Assembly (NCBI RefSeq): GCF_000003815.2
Contig: NC_049987.1
Location: 19,227,906-19,291,905, forward strand
DNA length: 64,000 bases
From: Branchiostoma floridae
Taxonomy: Eukaryota > Chordata > Leptocardii > Amphioxiformes > Branchiostomatidae
Direction of reading: 5' to 3'
Part shown: positions 1 to 13,024 of the stretch, in pieces
How positions within the stretch are numbered: position 1 is the stretch's first letter
Layout: every line of letters begins with the position of its first letter
The notes under the pieces: model-generated
Database searches by the model: none
The model's input: only the letters and a program-made list of their open reading frames with translations
Told to the model about the DNA's origin: nothing
Made by a program: the position numbers and the translations under genes

Positions 1-400
1 ACATGTGCCAAATATCATTGCGCCAGCACCACCGTTTCAGAAGATATAACTCCGGAAATACACCTCCCGGACACAAAATTCGACCTGCCGGGTCAAGTTC
101 AAACGCGACAAGGCCCAAAGTCAATCCTAGGTAACAGGCAACAACCCCCCACCCATGCACCAAAAATCGTCGCAATCGCGCGTATCGTTCCAGACACACA
201 GCGCCAAAAGTGCCCCCAAAACACCAAAAATGCCACCTGTAATGTCAAGTTCAAGCGCCAGGAGGCCCAAAATCAAACCTGAGTGTCAAGCTACCACCCC
301 ATACCCGCATACCAAAAATCGTCGTGCTCGCACCATCAGTTCTTGAGATACAGCGCCCTAAATCCCCAGCTTCCAAATTTTCCCACGCCCGTGAAAACCA
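1..400. repeat. Tandem repeat, about 150-bp unit, roughly 2.5 copies
   Basis: Related blocks recur near 8, 155 and 309, each opening with a form of accaaaaatcgtcg and followed by a block ending in cagcgcc. The copies have diverged by substitutions and small indels. Open frames through them look like by-products of the repeat and match no family I know. Nothing is recognised from 400 to 728. Confidence 0.55.
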
Positions 401-728
401 TACCTGCATACATGCAGGTAACTAGGCAGCAATTTGCAAACAAGGCAAGGCAATACAGTGTTATACATTCAAGAAAGAGGGAATATGTATTTATTAAATC
501 AGTTGCAGAAGGAAAATTACAGCAGGTCCTATTTTAAGCCAATTTCTACTTATTTGGAGGGTTTGATTTCTCGCAGTGGGAAATGAATTGTCAAACATAT
601 GGATTCATACATATGGATTCGGCGGTTTACGCAAGAAGATTTCTTTTGATGTTAGTCGGTAATGTATAAAAATACGGTTTGATGAAAATGATGTCTCCCT
701 CAATCTCAATGTTACACACATGCCATGA

Positions 729-1062
729 NNNNNNNNNNNNNNNNNNNNNNNNNNNNNNNNNNNNNNNNNNNNNNNNNNNNNNNNNNNNNNNNNNNNNNNN
801 NNNNNNNNNNNNNNNNNNNNNNNNNNNNNNNNNNNNNNNNNNNNNNNNNNNNNNNNNNNNNNNNNNNNNNNNNNNNNNNNNNNNNNNNNNNNNNNNNNNN
901 NNNNNNNNNNNNNNNNNNNNNNNNNNNNNNNNNNNNNNNNNNNNNNNNNNNNNNNNNNNNNNNNNNNNNNNNNNNNNNNNNNNNNNNNNNNNNNNNNNNN
1001 NNNNNNNNNNNNNNNNNNNNNNNNNNNNNNNNNNNNNNNNNNNNNNNNNNNNNNNNNNNNNN
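729..1062. other. Assembly gap (334 N)
   Basis: A run of 334 N. Four further gaps of exactly 100 N lie at 11455-11554, 13109-13208, 52749-52848 and 58589-58688. The uniform 100-base gaps are placeholders of unknown true length; the third sits inside a TG microsatellite. Confidence 0.99.
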
Positions 1063-2360
1063 GATACTGGATATGGTCAAACTGCTGTCCAGTATAGTTT
1101 TCTTCAGTGACACTGAAGAGGTCTTGTTGGAGGTGTTTACAATGTATATACCCTAGCTGTGATTTTCATGTTATTTTGTCATGGAAGAAACATCAGTGGA
1201 AGAATGGCAGTTAGAGAAAGTTTTATCTAATGATAATCCTCTAAATGGTATGGAACATGATAGAATCATCATGGTAGAACCATCCATACAGCGCACTCAA
1301 CAAGGCGCCAAGCGTGTCTATCAGCACTCAGCTATCCAGCTCAACACCTCCGAGACCAACACCATCTTGCGTAACGTAAAGTTTTCCCAGCACGTACCTA
1401 TCTGGTACACTCACGTCCACAGCTGACGCAAGGCCAGCGAAGAGCTATTGTTAGAGATAAGAGTCCTATGGAAATCACCACACGCACTCCCTGCAAAAAA
1501 GCGTTTTCTTCCGCCACGATAGCTGCACAGATACGCTGTAATCTTAATAGAAAGTAATCAATTCTGGTGCGGCAATAGCAGCTCTCTGCAGGGTAAAAGC
1601 GAAGGTAATTAACGAAGATGAAAAGGCTTGAAGGGCGCGGGGCTAAGTGCCTCACGGTAAACCTCTACTTTTACGCCCCCGGTTCCCTGACGTGAAAGAT
1701 GAAGGGGATTTACAAATGGAATACTGAATAGGGCGGTTTAAAGGCTGTATTCAGGCGAAAGTTTGGTTGGGCTTAACGCGTCAAGCCTGGAATAAAAGCA
1801 CTGAATATGACAAAACGTACCGGAGGAGGTTATTCCGAGAATCCATTCAGTGGATTACAGGGAAAAATGAGTTTCCAAATTACTTTTAACAACTTACTAA
1901 CCCCACATTTTTGTGAAAACTCACGAAACCTTCCGATATTTTTCAAGAAGCAACATAAGAAGTACTAAAGGAACCAAACTTACCGGATGTATATTCTGTG
2001 CCCGTACACTGGTATTACATTCATACTTATCACAGTCTTTACTTTACCCCACATTCCACTAGGGCTGCGATCCAGCAATTTGACAGAACGAACAACAAAA
2101 ACCATAGATTACAAAAAATCCAAATATTCTAATGCTTTCTGTGTACTAATGTGTATTTTCAGTCACATGTTTATATTTTGTTAGCTATTCTAACTACTCC
2201 AAGGGCTACATCAACTAAATGTAGGTAGCAGCAACATCAACTCCATTGCCGTCTAGGCTGTAATGAGGACCTAAATGAACATCAGAATTGTTTCACAAGA
2301 CCACATCGTTGTTCACTTTCGCGTGAAAATTGACTGAATATTTCTAAGGGAAGCCGAATC
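1063..2360. other. Intergenic, nothing recognised
   Basis: An 81-codon frame at 1181-1426 has no domain, no convincing splice sites and no repeat match elsewhere in the window. It is not called as a gene. Confidence 0.4.
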
Positions 2361-2364
2361 AATT

Positions 2365-2990
2365 TTGGACATTTGATTTGATATATATCGCCGGTCACTT
2401 ATAACGCGTTGTTATCACTTTATATATACCTTGAAGGCAGCTAAAGTGGTATGAAACCTTTGCCCTTATGTAACTGACAACACTACTACGGTTGCGCTGG
2501 GACCTAGTTAGTCATCTTTTGAGCTGAAAGATTTCGTATCTGAGTCAACATTGAAAATGCATCAAGGACCGCTTCAAAACAGTGATAACCCTGTCGTAGG
2601 ACTGGGTTTATAACATAATCCTACTGTCACTTCCAATATTTTCTCTAAATTTCAATGAAATTGATGATTGATCCAAAATTTTAGACATTATTTTTTTACA
2701 TATCGTCCGTCACTAACGCGTTGATAAAATGATATATATACCTTGGAGGAATCTATAGTAGTGTTGTTCAGGTTATGAAACCTCTGCCCTTATGTAACTG
2801 ATAACATTTCTACGGGTGCACTGAGACATGGTTAGTTATAACTTGAGCGTACATGTACGTGAGAGGTTCTATCTCAAAGCCTAAATTGCCAAGGACCGCT
2901 TCAAAAACAGAAATTACCGTATCTTAGTGTTGTGTTTATAGCCTAAACCTACTATAATTTCTAATATCCTGTCCTCTATTTAAGAAAATT
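2365..2990. repeat. Two-copy tandem duplication, unit about 320 bp
   Basis: The block 2365-2680 recurs at about 2690-2990. Shared landmarks are acgcgttg followed by tatatatacctt, the phrase cccttatgtaactga, and caaggaccgcttcaaaa. The copies have diverged by substitutions and small indels and neither carries a sustained reading frame. It looks like an old local duplication or two adjacent copies of one element. Confidence 0.65.
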
Positions 2991-3239
2991 CATTATGGAT
3001 AAAAAAAGTAGCCCAGATAGCCCAAATATTTTTGTGGAGAAGCATTTCCAGGGCTTTAGTCCCCCCCCCCCTGCCTCTGACTTAGATCAAACAATAATAA
3101 TGATAATCTGGTGTATTTTGCCAGCCAGTAGGTACCCAATAGGTAATGAGGCTGTTTAACGTATTCGAGGCACCTCCTTAAGCACGGACCCCCGTTTTAC
3201 GTCCCTCCCGGAAGACGACTTCTTGGACTGACCATGCTT

Positions 3240-3366
3240 GATCCGGCTACAGCAATCCGATTGTCCTTGGTTGGGGGTCTCCCATCCAAGAACCTTCCGG
3301 ACCGCGCGTTGCTTAACTTCCGAGATCGGGGGATCGGGTGTATCCAACTCGCCACGCGGCCGTTGC
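3240..3366 (-). mobile_element. 5S rRNA-derived SINE or 5S pseudogene
   Basis: Read on the minus strand, the segment follows 5S rRNA in order. It has a gatctcggaagttaagcaa block (the internal promoter region of 5S genes), then cttggatgggagaccc, and then a 3' part resembling the end of 5S (ggattgctgtagcc). Substitutions and a shortened 5' part argue against a working 5S gene. The downstream tail to about 3160 is unrelated to 5S, as expected for a SINE3-type element transcribed from a 5S-like promoter. A dispersed 5S pseudogene is the alternative. Confidence 0.7.
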
Positions 3367-3399
3367 GGCCGACCAAATATTTACCATCACCCAAGGCCG

Positions 3400-4430
3400 A
3401 TTATTTAGTATCCAATAAACGTAGAACATCAGCACTTACCTTAGTACATGAGTAGCGTACAGGTAAAGCGAGGTTTTGTATGACTAGACCCGTCTGCTTT
3501 CGTAACAAGTACCTATTCAGTACCAGGGACAGGGTTGGTCCGTTAATTATCTTCCCGAGCAACAGAGTGTAAATAATGCATAGATAGTTGTTCTCACACA
3601 GACAGAGATTGACAGTTTTAGATTCTTAAAAAGGAATATCCATCGCGGAGTCTGTTGGATAAGTAGAAAGAAAATTTCGAGTACAAAATAGTCTTGGAAG
3701 TGTTTGAAATAAATGGTAGAGTACAAAATTGCCTCTTAATGGTTATATATACTTGTACTCAGCAAGGTTGCACAATAAAGGTTGTCATTCTAGTTCAGCA
3801 ACGAAAAAGGGGCAAAGTTCACGGCCAGTTGGTTTATTCCAGCAAAAATAGTCGTACCCCTGGGACCTAGTACTTAATGATTCATAAAACTACAAAAGTA
3901 CCTGAGCCCCCTCAGGTTTAAACGTGTAACGTTGTGTCAGGGAAGGTGCAGTTTTAGGTAGGTATTAGAGATATGCAGGAATTTGTCCTCGAAGTTCGAA
4001 GAAGTTTTTGTATTTGAGTAACATTCTCTGAACACGACGACTTTGTGAGAGGAGTAAAGTAGACCCTCTACATCCGGATACACCAACCTTGTCTCGAAAC
4101 TAGGACGGGACGCGGCACCGACTTCCTAAAACACGCGGAGTGATTCGGTCGAAGATTCCGGTAAGTCTTTTCTTTGAATTGTAGGGTTGAGTCTCACAGC
4201 ACTTGGGGCACCGGTGCGGCACTGCGGGGATCGAAAGAAAGAACGAATTTTTGCGTATTTTGTTGTCTTCTTAGTCATCATTTTACGTATTACTTAAAAT
4301 CTAAATCATAAAACATCGGAGACAATAATATAACTGATTTGCCTTATTTTGCCTTAGTTGAATCGCGTCATCATTTGCCGATTCTTGCTGTGTCACCATT
4401 TATTTGATTTTTATATTGTTATCATTTATT
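3400..4430. other. Intergenic, nothing recognised
   Basis: About 1 kb without a convincing reading frame, repeat pair or RNA gene. Confidence 0.4.
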
Positions 4431-4431
4431 G

Positions 4432-4532
4432 TTATGTATGTACGGGGTTTTCCCCCAGGGATCTTTGAAAAACGCCGGCCAGGCGACAAGTACCCCTGGA
4501 TAAATAAAGAAATAAACAAACAAACAAACAAC
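4432..4532 (+). mobile_element. Probable retroelement 3' tail
   Basis: A short conserved-looking block ends in taaataaagaaataaac followed by repeated aaac units. This is the usual appearance of a truncated non-LTR retrotransposon or SINE 3' end with a simple tail. No coding remnant lies upstream. The next 950 bases hold nothing I recognise. Confidence 0.35.
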
Positions 4533-5519
4533 AGTGCTGCATTGAACAAACCCCTCAGTGCCGCACCGGAGCCCCAAGTGTAGTGAGATACCACTTTTAG
4601 GACTTGTTATTACAGAGTGCTCTCCGTCGTATTTATTTCAAAGATGCTGGACTTTATTTGCAATAAGATTATTAGATAGTACCCTGCCTTTCATCGCCTT
4701 TCATCTCAACTTCTCTCTGAAGTAGAAGTAAGTGGCTTTGAAAAGGAACTTCAATGTGTACGTAAAGTGATGGGCTTGTGAACTTAATCAGTAGTCATGG
4801 CAACCGCCATTAGATTGACAGATACCTTTTCGGAAGCAGGAAATTCATGTTACCAATTTCCGTGCCTTGATTTGATTTGATTTTACGCGCAAGACTTAGC
4901 GATGATATGCTAATATTCATGCTACTCCATTTCTACCAGAAAAAATGATCGAAGGCTTTACATGGATAGATATGTGACTGCCGGGTTCAAGGTTTAACGC
5001 AAACTAACTTAATGGAGAGAATTGGCTTAAATGCTCGGAAAATTAATCATTTTAAATTCTTTCATAATTTCGTGAGCTGTACAGCCTAAACCACATTCTG
5101 GAAAAATCATAAAAGGTAAAACTATTATTTGGATACTACAGATTTTGCAGTTTAGGGACAACCTTCTTCATTGAATCAGATGTAATATGTATTGTTATTG
5201 TTGATAATGACATTTTCGAATTGAATCATATTTTCTCCTCTTACGGGGAGTAATATTTCTGATTTTTTTTCAAATTTCAATACTTTACTATGTGATTTCA
5301 TGCATGTCACAGTTTTCCTATTACTGTGATTTTGTCCCTTGTCCTACTACTCAGCCTTTTTGACGTATGTACCGTAAACGTTGCATTATATGACGGATCG
5401 CCCAATTTATGTGTAGTAAGCTCATCAGTCATGGATAACAAATACCATCGTGTTGAAAGCTACGGCTATTCATTTGTCACGTTACGTTTATCCTAGCCCG
5501 TGGAGTAAAAAAATGAACT

Positions 5520-5735
5520 AAAGGTAAAGGTAGTCCAATATGCCTTTTGTAAGCCTGTAAGGACAGTGGAGTTTATCTATTGTGTTCAGGGTGTGGTATT
5601 GGAAGGTGCAGCCCATCCCTCTTCTTTCATCGCCTTTTAGCTCCCCAACCGAAGTCACTGTACCCATTTTTACACCTGGTCGAAGTGAGAAAAGTCGTTT
5701 AAAGTTCCTTTTCCAATGGCACAACATCGATGGCA
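5520..5735 (-). mobile_element. SINE 3' body, minus strand
   Basis: On the minus strand this repeats the body of the tRNA-derived SINEs at 7672 and 10612: a gttgtgcc block, then an aaaggcactttac-like block, then an actt..aggtgtaaa block, then a GGGTAC and GTTGGGGAG segment. The tRNA-like head is missing, so this is a 5'-truncated copy. Confidence 0.6.
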
Positions 5736-6208
5736 TCTCATGGAATTTTAACTGAGAGTTCTGGACAACACCCACCTCAATTTCGTTACGCAAATTCAAA
5801 TTGACTGTCCATTTTGCCTCACAGTTGCAACATTTGAAGCAACCGTGGCCTTGCCTTCTTTTCTCACAAATAAGGAACATTGTACCATAACTTGAGTATC
5901 ATAATTTGAAAAAAAAAAATGACCCTCGCTCGAAGTTTCTACAACTACGCCATGGGGTACGGGGTGTCAAATTTGACAACCTGACATGAAAACACCACTA
6001 GTACTGCACGGCCCGTCCTCAGAGATTCTCTAACAGACATGTAGACAGAGGCGGGAGGCAGACAGTCTGCTGACTCGGAGGTAGACCGAAACAAGTACAC
6101 CATGTAATCATAAAACTACACATTACGCGTCAGTGGTGCGCCTTGTCACGGGAATGATCAATGCGTTCTGTGCCTCATTAACAAGTCAGGTGCAAAACTC
6201 ATATCTAA

Positions 6209-6376
6209 TACTGTAAATTCGCGGTGGTTTAATACTCGCGGTTTTCGCGGTGGATACTTCACCGCGAATTTTTTTCCATGGCAGTAAGAGTGCTACCGCA
6301 AACTTAAAACCATCGCGAACAGTCCTTTTTCCTACCGCGAAAGTAAATCCCCTCGAACTTAAATGCATTTACAGTA
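6209..6376. mobile_element. CGCG-rich MITE, copy 1
   Basis: A palindromic non-coding element of about 168 bp. Its ends are tactgtaaatt and gcatttacagta, and it is full of the motifs cgcggtgg and ccaccgcg on opposite halves. Other copies lie at 16234-16423 and, split in two, at 33916-33990 and 37678-37818. It has no reading frame and would have been moved by enzymes from elsewhere. Confidence 0.75.
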
Positions 6377-6504
6377 CCAGCTCAAAAAAGAACAAGAAAC
6401 AAGTCATGCATTCAAGAACCAAAGTTACCAAACTAGGATTGAACTATCGTAAAGTAAAAATTTTTTATCACTACCCACAGTACGGGCATCTTCTCTGAAT
6501 AGTT

Positions 6505-6650
6505 ACAGATAGATGTGCAAAAGCTAAATTAGGTGTAACGGCTCGTTCAGTTTAATATAACCAGGTGCTGCCGCGCCGCGTGCCTGCGAAGATAGTGTGT
6601 TACGCCGAAGGGCGGTTATACCGGCTATATAGATACAGATACAGATATTT
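6505..6650 (-). mobile_element. SINE fragment related to the one at 44.5 kb
   Basis: Shares ordered blocks with 44455-44560: gatgtgca, a cgttcagt..aatataa block, tgtgttacgcc and tatatagatacagata. The tRNA-like head present in the 44-kb copy is absent. The following bases to 7670 hold nothing I recognise. Confidence 0.5.
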
Positions 6651-7671
6651 GGGGGCATAATTCTATAGTATGTACTATATTTTCCAGTCCTTTTGGTAGG
6701 TAGGTAGTGTGAAAAAAACAACAAGAATGAACTGTGATCATAGCTACATGGGTCGTATTCCTCATAACATAAAATCTTCAAATTTAAAGCCATTGTCTAA
6801 TTGTTCGATTGTGATGTCCTAGAAAGAAGTCGAACTTTCAGCAGAGCAATTTCACCCGCACTGTAATAACCTCTGTTTGTAGCTCAATTCCAATGTCCAA
6901 AGTCATTTTGATTACATCTCTCTCGCCTGTTAAACGTTACTTGGTGTTTGCAACGTAATTTTCATAATGATTTGAATTTTTGGTATACATTTATAGAAGG
7001 CTTTATACGTTAGATTTATACCCTGAATTTGCGTTGTACTCCTTATTCCTGGGTTAGGCCTAGAACTCGTTGATCACCTCGTAAAATTCTATAATTTGTG
7101 GACGCTACAAGCACATATTTCCTCGTTATGGCGCTATCAGAGCATGATATAAGCCCGGGCAAATTGTAAATGACACGGAAGGCGCTAATTATCCGATAGA
7201 TGTATCATTTGTAAGTTATGAGATGCCCTGATTTATTAAAATTGAAATATGGATCATAACAAGTAGCGACAACGACATACTATGTATAGACACACTTAAC
7301 GTGTCATTCAAGTAGGTTGATTTATATAACTTTGTTCTAACGTCAAACTAAATATAAGAACGTCCTAGACAATTTATGGTATTGTAATTTTGTTCTAGAA
7401 ATTTGTTATCTTACTGCAATGTGATAAATCCCATTTAACAAAATATGTATCTTTATCTTTATCTTTAAGTTTGAGTATCTCGCCATATATGCAAATAGAC
7501 GCCTAGGACCATGGATTGGTGACTTTTACATGCCTGGGATCTTTGTCTTATTGGCACCAAACTTTGACGATCTGAAAGAAGTTAACTTGTTCTCGGAACT
7601 ACATATTCACGGTGAACAAATTATTTTTTATCGTCACCGAGAAGAATTATTTGTTATCGGTAAAGATAGCG

Positions 7672-7845
7672 CATGGTGCAATCGGCAGCGCATTGGTCTC
7701 AGGCCCAAGAGGTCCTGATGAGTTCAAATCCGTCTGCTGTGTCACCGATGTTGTGCCCTTGGAAAAGGCACTTTACACGACTTTCTTCACTTAACTCAGG
7801 TGTAAATGAGTACCTACCTGTGGCTAGTGGCAGTGACAGGCCTTT
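7672..7845 (+). mobile_element. tRNA-derived SINE
   Basis: The head resembles a tRNA gene, with an A-box-like region (ggtgcaatcggcagcgc) and a B-box-like region (gagttcaaatccg) about 50 bases on. The body, with its gttgtgcccttgg and ggcactttacacgac blocks, is shared with 10612-10800 and with the minus strand at 5520-5735. A short tandem duplication around ggcagtgacaggcc follows at its 3' end. It is a transposon copy, not a tRNA gene. Confidence 0.7.
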
Positions 7846-8514
7846 GTGGCAGTGACAGGCCATGGGGGCATGTTCGAGCATGACGCACCTGCCATGACAC
7901 ACGAGTCAGGGGTAGGAGGAACCCCTTGCATCCTTGGTCGGAAGTCCTTCTAGGAGACGGAAACTACAAATAACAAACCTGCATCTGCTGGGGCCGTCTT
8001 ACACGTTGCAAACAGTTGCCCCTGTAGGACTTAGTGCACCAGTGGACGAGAGAGTGGAGGAGGAAGTGCACACCCCTCCTTCACCTTAAAAACCCAAGTG
8101 CAGGCCAAGCAGACAGGTCACCTTAAACCCACCCTGCCTGCCTACCATTGTCTTCCGAGACAGAAGGATGCCAAAACAAACAAATGATAAGTTCGTCTTA
8201 AAGTCGTCACCGTGAAAACCGCGAACACACAAAAAACAGGAATTACAGTAAACTTTTCAGAGTGCTGCCTTTTAAATGTCTATGCGATTATGCAAAATAA
8301 GATCGTCTTTTGCATAAATTTATGTCAGTTGATCATCATCTTTGCTCAAACGACACAAGTTGTTTGAATAGTAAAACGTCTTATCTTAGCGAAGGAGTGT
8401 ATTCTAGTATTTCTCATTCGTTATGTAGATGAAGCCCTGATGTTCTTGATTTATGTCTCATATGGTTTACTTTTATTTACGTCAGTAAAAGCGTACTTAT
8501 GTATGTGGGTTTGA

Positions 8515-8910
8515 AGTTAGGCCGTGTTGATATGGTTATATGGATGGTATCCTCTGGGATCCCTAAAACTGATGCGAGCGTGCGAATAGAAAAAAAAAAC
8601 AACCAAGAAAGATGCCATCAGAAAAATATAAGTGGTCAGGAAGGTCAAACAAATAGCTCAGCACACACAAGATTCTTAATTTTTTTTGTTCACATCTTCT
8701 TTCACCTTGGAATTGACGATGCCATTCTATGACATTAGTGTGCGTTTGCCGATATCTGTTTTTTTGCAATCAACGGCATAAATTTACTTTGCGCCTACTC
8801 TTTACGATCTACAGTATGATTGAAAACTTTTTTTTTTCGTTTGGAAACGTCAAACAGTGCAGCCGAAAGGTGATGCGCCTCGGATGCAGTCCTTATGATC
8901 AAAGCATGTA
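8515..8910. mobile_element. MITE with GGCCRTGTTGAT ends, copy A
   Basis: The left end (taggccgtgttgat) and right end (atgatcaaagcatg) are imperfect inverted repeats. The interior matches the copy at 21223-22033 through the blocks gatgcgagcg, gtcaggaagg, caaatag and gaaaactt. No transposase remains. The bases 7850-8510 before it and 8911-9590 after it hold nothing else I recognise. Confidence 0.55.
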
Positions 8911-9593
8911 AAAGTCAACAATCCATGGTAGTGAGCCACCTAGCGAAAGTATCTTAAATTGCACCCATCACGAGTGACAGAGTGACCGAGCGGTAACAGA
9001 CGTCAACACAAGCCGCGCTTTTACCTGCCCACCATGCATGAATTGTTTACCATGTAAACAACATTATGCAAACATCTGTGCCTTCCTTCACCGACCTACC
9101 GGTGACCCCGTATATATATATACCTACCATATCTAATTACCAGAACAACATTTACACAAGGTGTGTGTGTGTATGTCTGTTATAAATATATACACAGGAC
9201 TCCGTATATCCGTATATTCCCAGGGCCCAGGGACTTACGTAAAGCTGGATCAAGTATACCCGTTCAAAACTTTATTTTGTTGCCTGAACTTGCCACATAA
9301 AGGGATTATAACCTGAGATATAGGGATAATTACTTTCAAATAGAATTAGAAGTATTATTTTAAATTTGTTAAGTGGGGGATGTGCTAGTGCGTGCAGGCT
9401 TGTAGCACTAGAAGTGTCCTAGTTTAGTATTTGTAGACCATTCTACAAACAGTACCCATTAGTTCAAATAGACACAGTCACATTCCACCGTCATGTGATT
9501 AACGTCCGGTTTTAGCTATTTCATAATTATAGCATTATTTTTCAACACCATCATAGCATTATTTTTCAACACTTTTAAATGTAAAATAACAGA

Positions 9594-9783
9594 TACAGTA
9601 GAAGCCACTTTGCCGAACGGATTACCGCACACTTCCGATAATTGCACGTGATCCCCCAATCCCAAACCAGTGCAGTCCAGCTGGATATATAACTTCGCAT
9701 CGCTACACAACCCGGATAATTGCATGGAATACACAATGTACACTGGCAAGTGAGGTGTGCAATTAAACGGCTTCTACTAGTAT
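9594..9783. mobile_element. Short Tc1/pogo-type MITE
   Basis: About 190 bp with inverted ends cagtagaagcc and ggcttctact near TA dinucleotides. Repeated ataattgca-like subterminal blocks lie inside. TA-flanked CAGT ends are typical of pogo/Tigger-type non-autonomous elements. It has no coding content. The stretch 9790-10610 has nothing recognised. Confidence 0.5.
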
Positions 9784-10611
9784 GTAACTAGTTAATTGGA
9801 CAAATATATTTTTCTGTACCACGAAGTCACGAGCAATATCTCGTTTATTTTGGTGGCAAAGAATTGAAGCCTCCTACGATAGAAAACTCCAACTCACAAA
9901 ATCTAATTTGAAATCCATTTTCGTGGAAATTATAACCATATGGCAGGTGAACATAGGACTTGTGGTGGTTTGAAAACATGCATTCAAACCCTGAACATAC
10001 GAATATAATATATAAGCCATTGTTGTGAAGAAAAAAACGGAAAAAATCCCTCTCTACTGAGCTTGTTAAATGTGTAAAGGTGGGACGATACGCTCTATTC
10101 AACTGAAACGCACACACCGCTTCAAGGACACAAGAGGGAGGGGGGGGGCAAATTGAGAGGTATATGGTAATGCCTACTATTTATGGAGGTTGCTTAGCAT
10201 CAAATGATGCTCGAGACTGTAAAACAGAATAACCGACCATACGTAGAATATCTTAATTAAGAAAGTCTAAAACCACCCGAAACGTGTGTGTCATTCGTTG
10301 TATATAGAGCGTAAAAATACTGTTGACACAAGTTCTTACGAGACAAGCCATTTAGCTGTACTACTTAGGAAACATAAAAGACGTTTCTAGCAAACTTCCG
10401 AAATAATGTGCGCGGCAAACTGCGATAGGATATGTAATCACGACAGAGATAAGGTTTGTGTGTATGGTGGGGGGATGGGTGGGACCATAACATGTGGTAT
10501 GTGTATCACACTCGCGCTGCATTTTGCAACACACACTTAAAACTATGTCCGATGTACCTCCTGACATTGTATTTTATGACAATTTTGTTGAGGAAACCTG
10601 AGCATTGTTGT

Positions 10612-10800
10612 GAACTGTGGCGTAACTGGTAGAGCGTTCGGCTCGGAATCTAGAGGTCCCAAGTTCGATACTCGCCGTGCCCCTGATGTAGTGCCCCTAG
10701 GACAGGCACTTTACACGGCCTTTCTCACTTCACCACGATGTAAAATTGGGTACCTGACTTTAGTTGGGGAGGTAAAAGAAAAGTCTACCTTTACCTTCTG
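10612..10800 (+). mobile_element. tRNA-derived SINE, best-preserved copy
   Basis: A-box-like tggcgtaactggtagagcg and B-box-like aagttcgatactc sit at tRNA spacing. The standard body follows: tagtgcccctaggac, ggcactttacacgg, cttcacc and ggtaaaag. A true tRNA is unlikely because the acceptor stem does not pair and the body continues well past the tRNA length. The stretch 10830-12950 holds one gap and nothing else recognised. Confidence 0.75.
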
Positions 10801-12956
10801 TCAGTACTGTGTATGTGGCACCGTTATAATATAAGTTGCTAACTTGAGTGCAGAGCCACATCGTCCTCGTCTGTCTAAGACCAAATAGAAAATTGTTGTG
10901 AACGTAAACATCGCTTGAACGCCTTTCTGACACCGCCATTGCTACCGATACAACTGCACATTACCCCTCTGTCAAAACATCAAAGTTTGTACATACCGTT
11001 ATACGGCATCCATATGAGAAGAATTGTAGAACAGACACGTTCTGTGACCGAAGTGACGCCAAAATGTTCACGAAGACTGGGATATTGTACAACCGTCTCT
11101 CTAAGTTGTTGTAGCCGAGAAGGAAAGCAGGAGAACCTTTCTTGACCCAACCAAGACGATACTACAAGGTGTCCTTGCTACAGGTATGTTCCGTCAACAC
11201 TCCACCAAATGTTGTGCAAACACTCAGTGACGATAAGGTCCACTGACTTGAGCATGCGCGTTGGGAATCTTACGTGTGCCTACACACACATGCAAACACA
11301 CACCCTGACCAGGTCCTAAATGCTCCAGATTCAACCTACTAGTAGTAGGTACCTGTATTCAGTTCATTACGGGGTGCTTTTGAGGTCACCAGCTAACAAT
11401 ATACCCTTGTTTTTGAGCAAGATTTTTTTAGCAAGCCAACCGGTGGTATCTATGNNNNNNNNNNNNNNNNNNNNNNNNNNNNNNNNNNNNNNNNNNNNNN
11501 NNNNNNNNNNNNNNNNNNNNNNNNNNNNNNNNNNNNNNNNNNNNNNNNNNNNNNCAAAACAAGTAAAGCTTATGATGCTACCACGTACGGATGCGAGGGT
11601 TAAAAAAATGACAATCGAACCAAAAACAAGAATTATTTGGCCGTAAATTCTAGCCTCTACCAGACTCCGCGGATCGCTGGTCAAATAGTATTTGTACAAA
11701 TAATGTGGGTATTAATTTGATACCGTTTGAACATAGCGCCTTCGCATAGGCTCCCTGTTTCGCTTACTAACTCCTCTGAACGGCAGATTCCCCTAGCACG
11801 ACCTCCCCCCCCCTCATTAGTCAAATGTCTACGTTGCACCAGCGATCCACAGAGCCTGGCAGATGCTACGTAAATCTGTCGTTTACAAAGCCGTTAAACA
11901 TTATAAAATTAAGGCAACACTACATGTCATTTACCTCTACTTAAAACAAGTGTGTAAAGATTCACAGAGGTTTTCTTTGATAATACGTAATGCAAAGCAA
12001 AGGTGTACAATGCTATGTTTATTAACTTTTCATTGGCCGTTTTTCCGGTGGTTGAATGGGTATGCCCGTGTTTTGTGGCGACTGTGAATTTGAATAAATA
12101 CTTGACATGTACGTCCAGTCTTGCATATTTGGCACGCACCGTCACTGTTTGATCTAACACACATTATAGCCAGTCTTTCTTGATCTGTCATGCCAGGTTT
12201 GCTTTGTTTTCAATAATGTGACACAGTGCTGATAGCTTTGACAATGTACCAGACTAATGTTACGTGATGTACGTTATGCACATGTATAGTATCACCAAGT
12301 TCTACGTGAACAGAGGCGTACAGAGGGGTTAAGCGGGTATTGCACTGACGTCAAATTGATATTGTGACAACTTTGCGATTTTTCGTGATCTCTACATCAA
12401 ACAAAATGTCAAATCCTCATTTTCGGCCGCAAGTTAACTGGAAATCTCAGCTGAGTAAAAAAAAAACAATGTTCAATGATTAAGAGTCATCAAAAAGAAA
12501 CTTGCAGTGATCGCGCATGTGTGTGACTTATTTGCGCTAGTTCGCGCTCATACACGCGATATTTTGGCAGTTTCAAACAAATTTTCCATTTTAGTTGAGC
12601 CATTGACGACCAATTGACAACGTGTTGGCTACCTTCATCCACAAACAATCGTCAACAGGTGCGGCCCAGTGCGTGTAATATCCGCTTATGTGATGACCTT
12701 GACCCGTCAAAGGGCACTACACATTATCTGATTAGTATTGTCATGCACATAAGATAAGTGCTAGAAAGCAGAGTCCTTTGGGGATCTGCTATGTTATTAG
12801 TTAAACCTTGACGAGTTGGACCTATAAATGAAATGACATAAAACATGAAACTGGTTTGTTTGATCATCCAACATGGTAACTCATATCAGACAGTGGTTGA
12901 ATCATGGCTACACAATGCCTGCAGACGAATGCATTGTATTTACGCTGTTAACATGT

Positions 12957-12976
12957 CATATGTGTGTGTGTGTGTA

Positions 12977-13024
<48 letters not shown>

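Noticed and set aside
1181-1426. 81-codon gene next to the first gap
   Set aside because: No domain, no splice support and no second copy.
3243-3363. Functional 5S rRNA gene
   Set aside because: Too many changes from 5S and an unrelated tail.
7672-7745. tRNA gene
   Set aside because: Same reason: a SINE head with a shared body and no folding stem.
10612-10690. tRNA gene
   Set aside because: A and B boxes are present but the acceptor stem does not pair and the body is shared with other copies, so it is a SINE.
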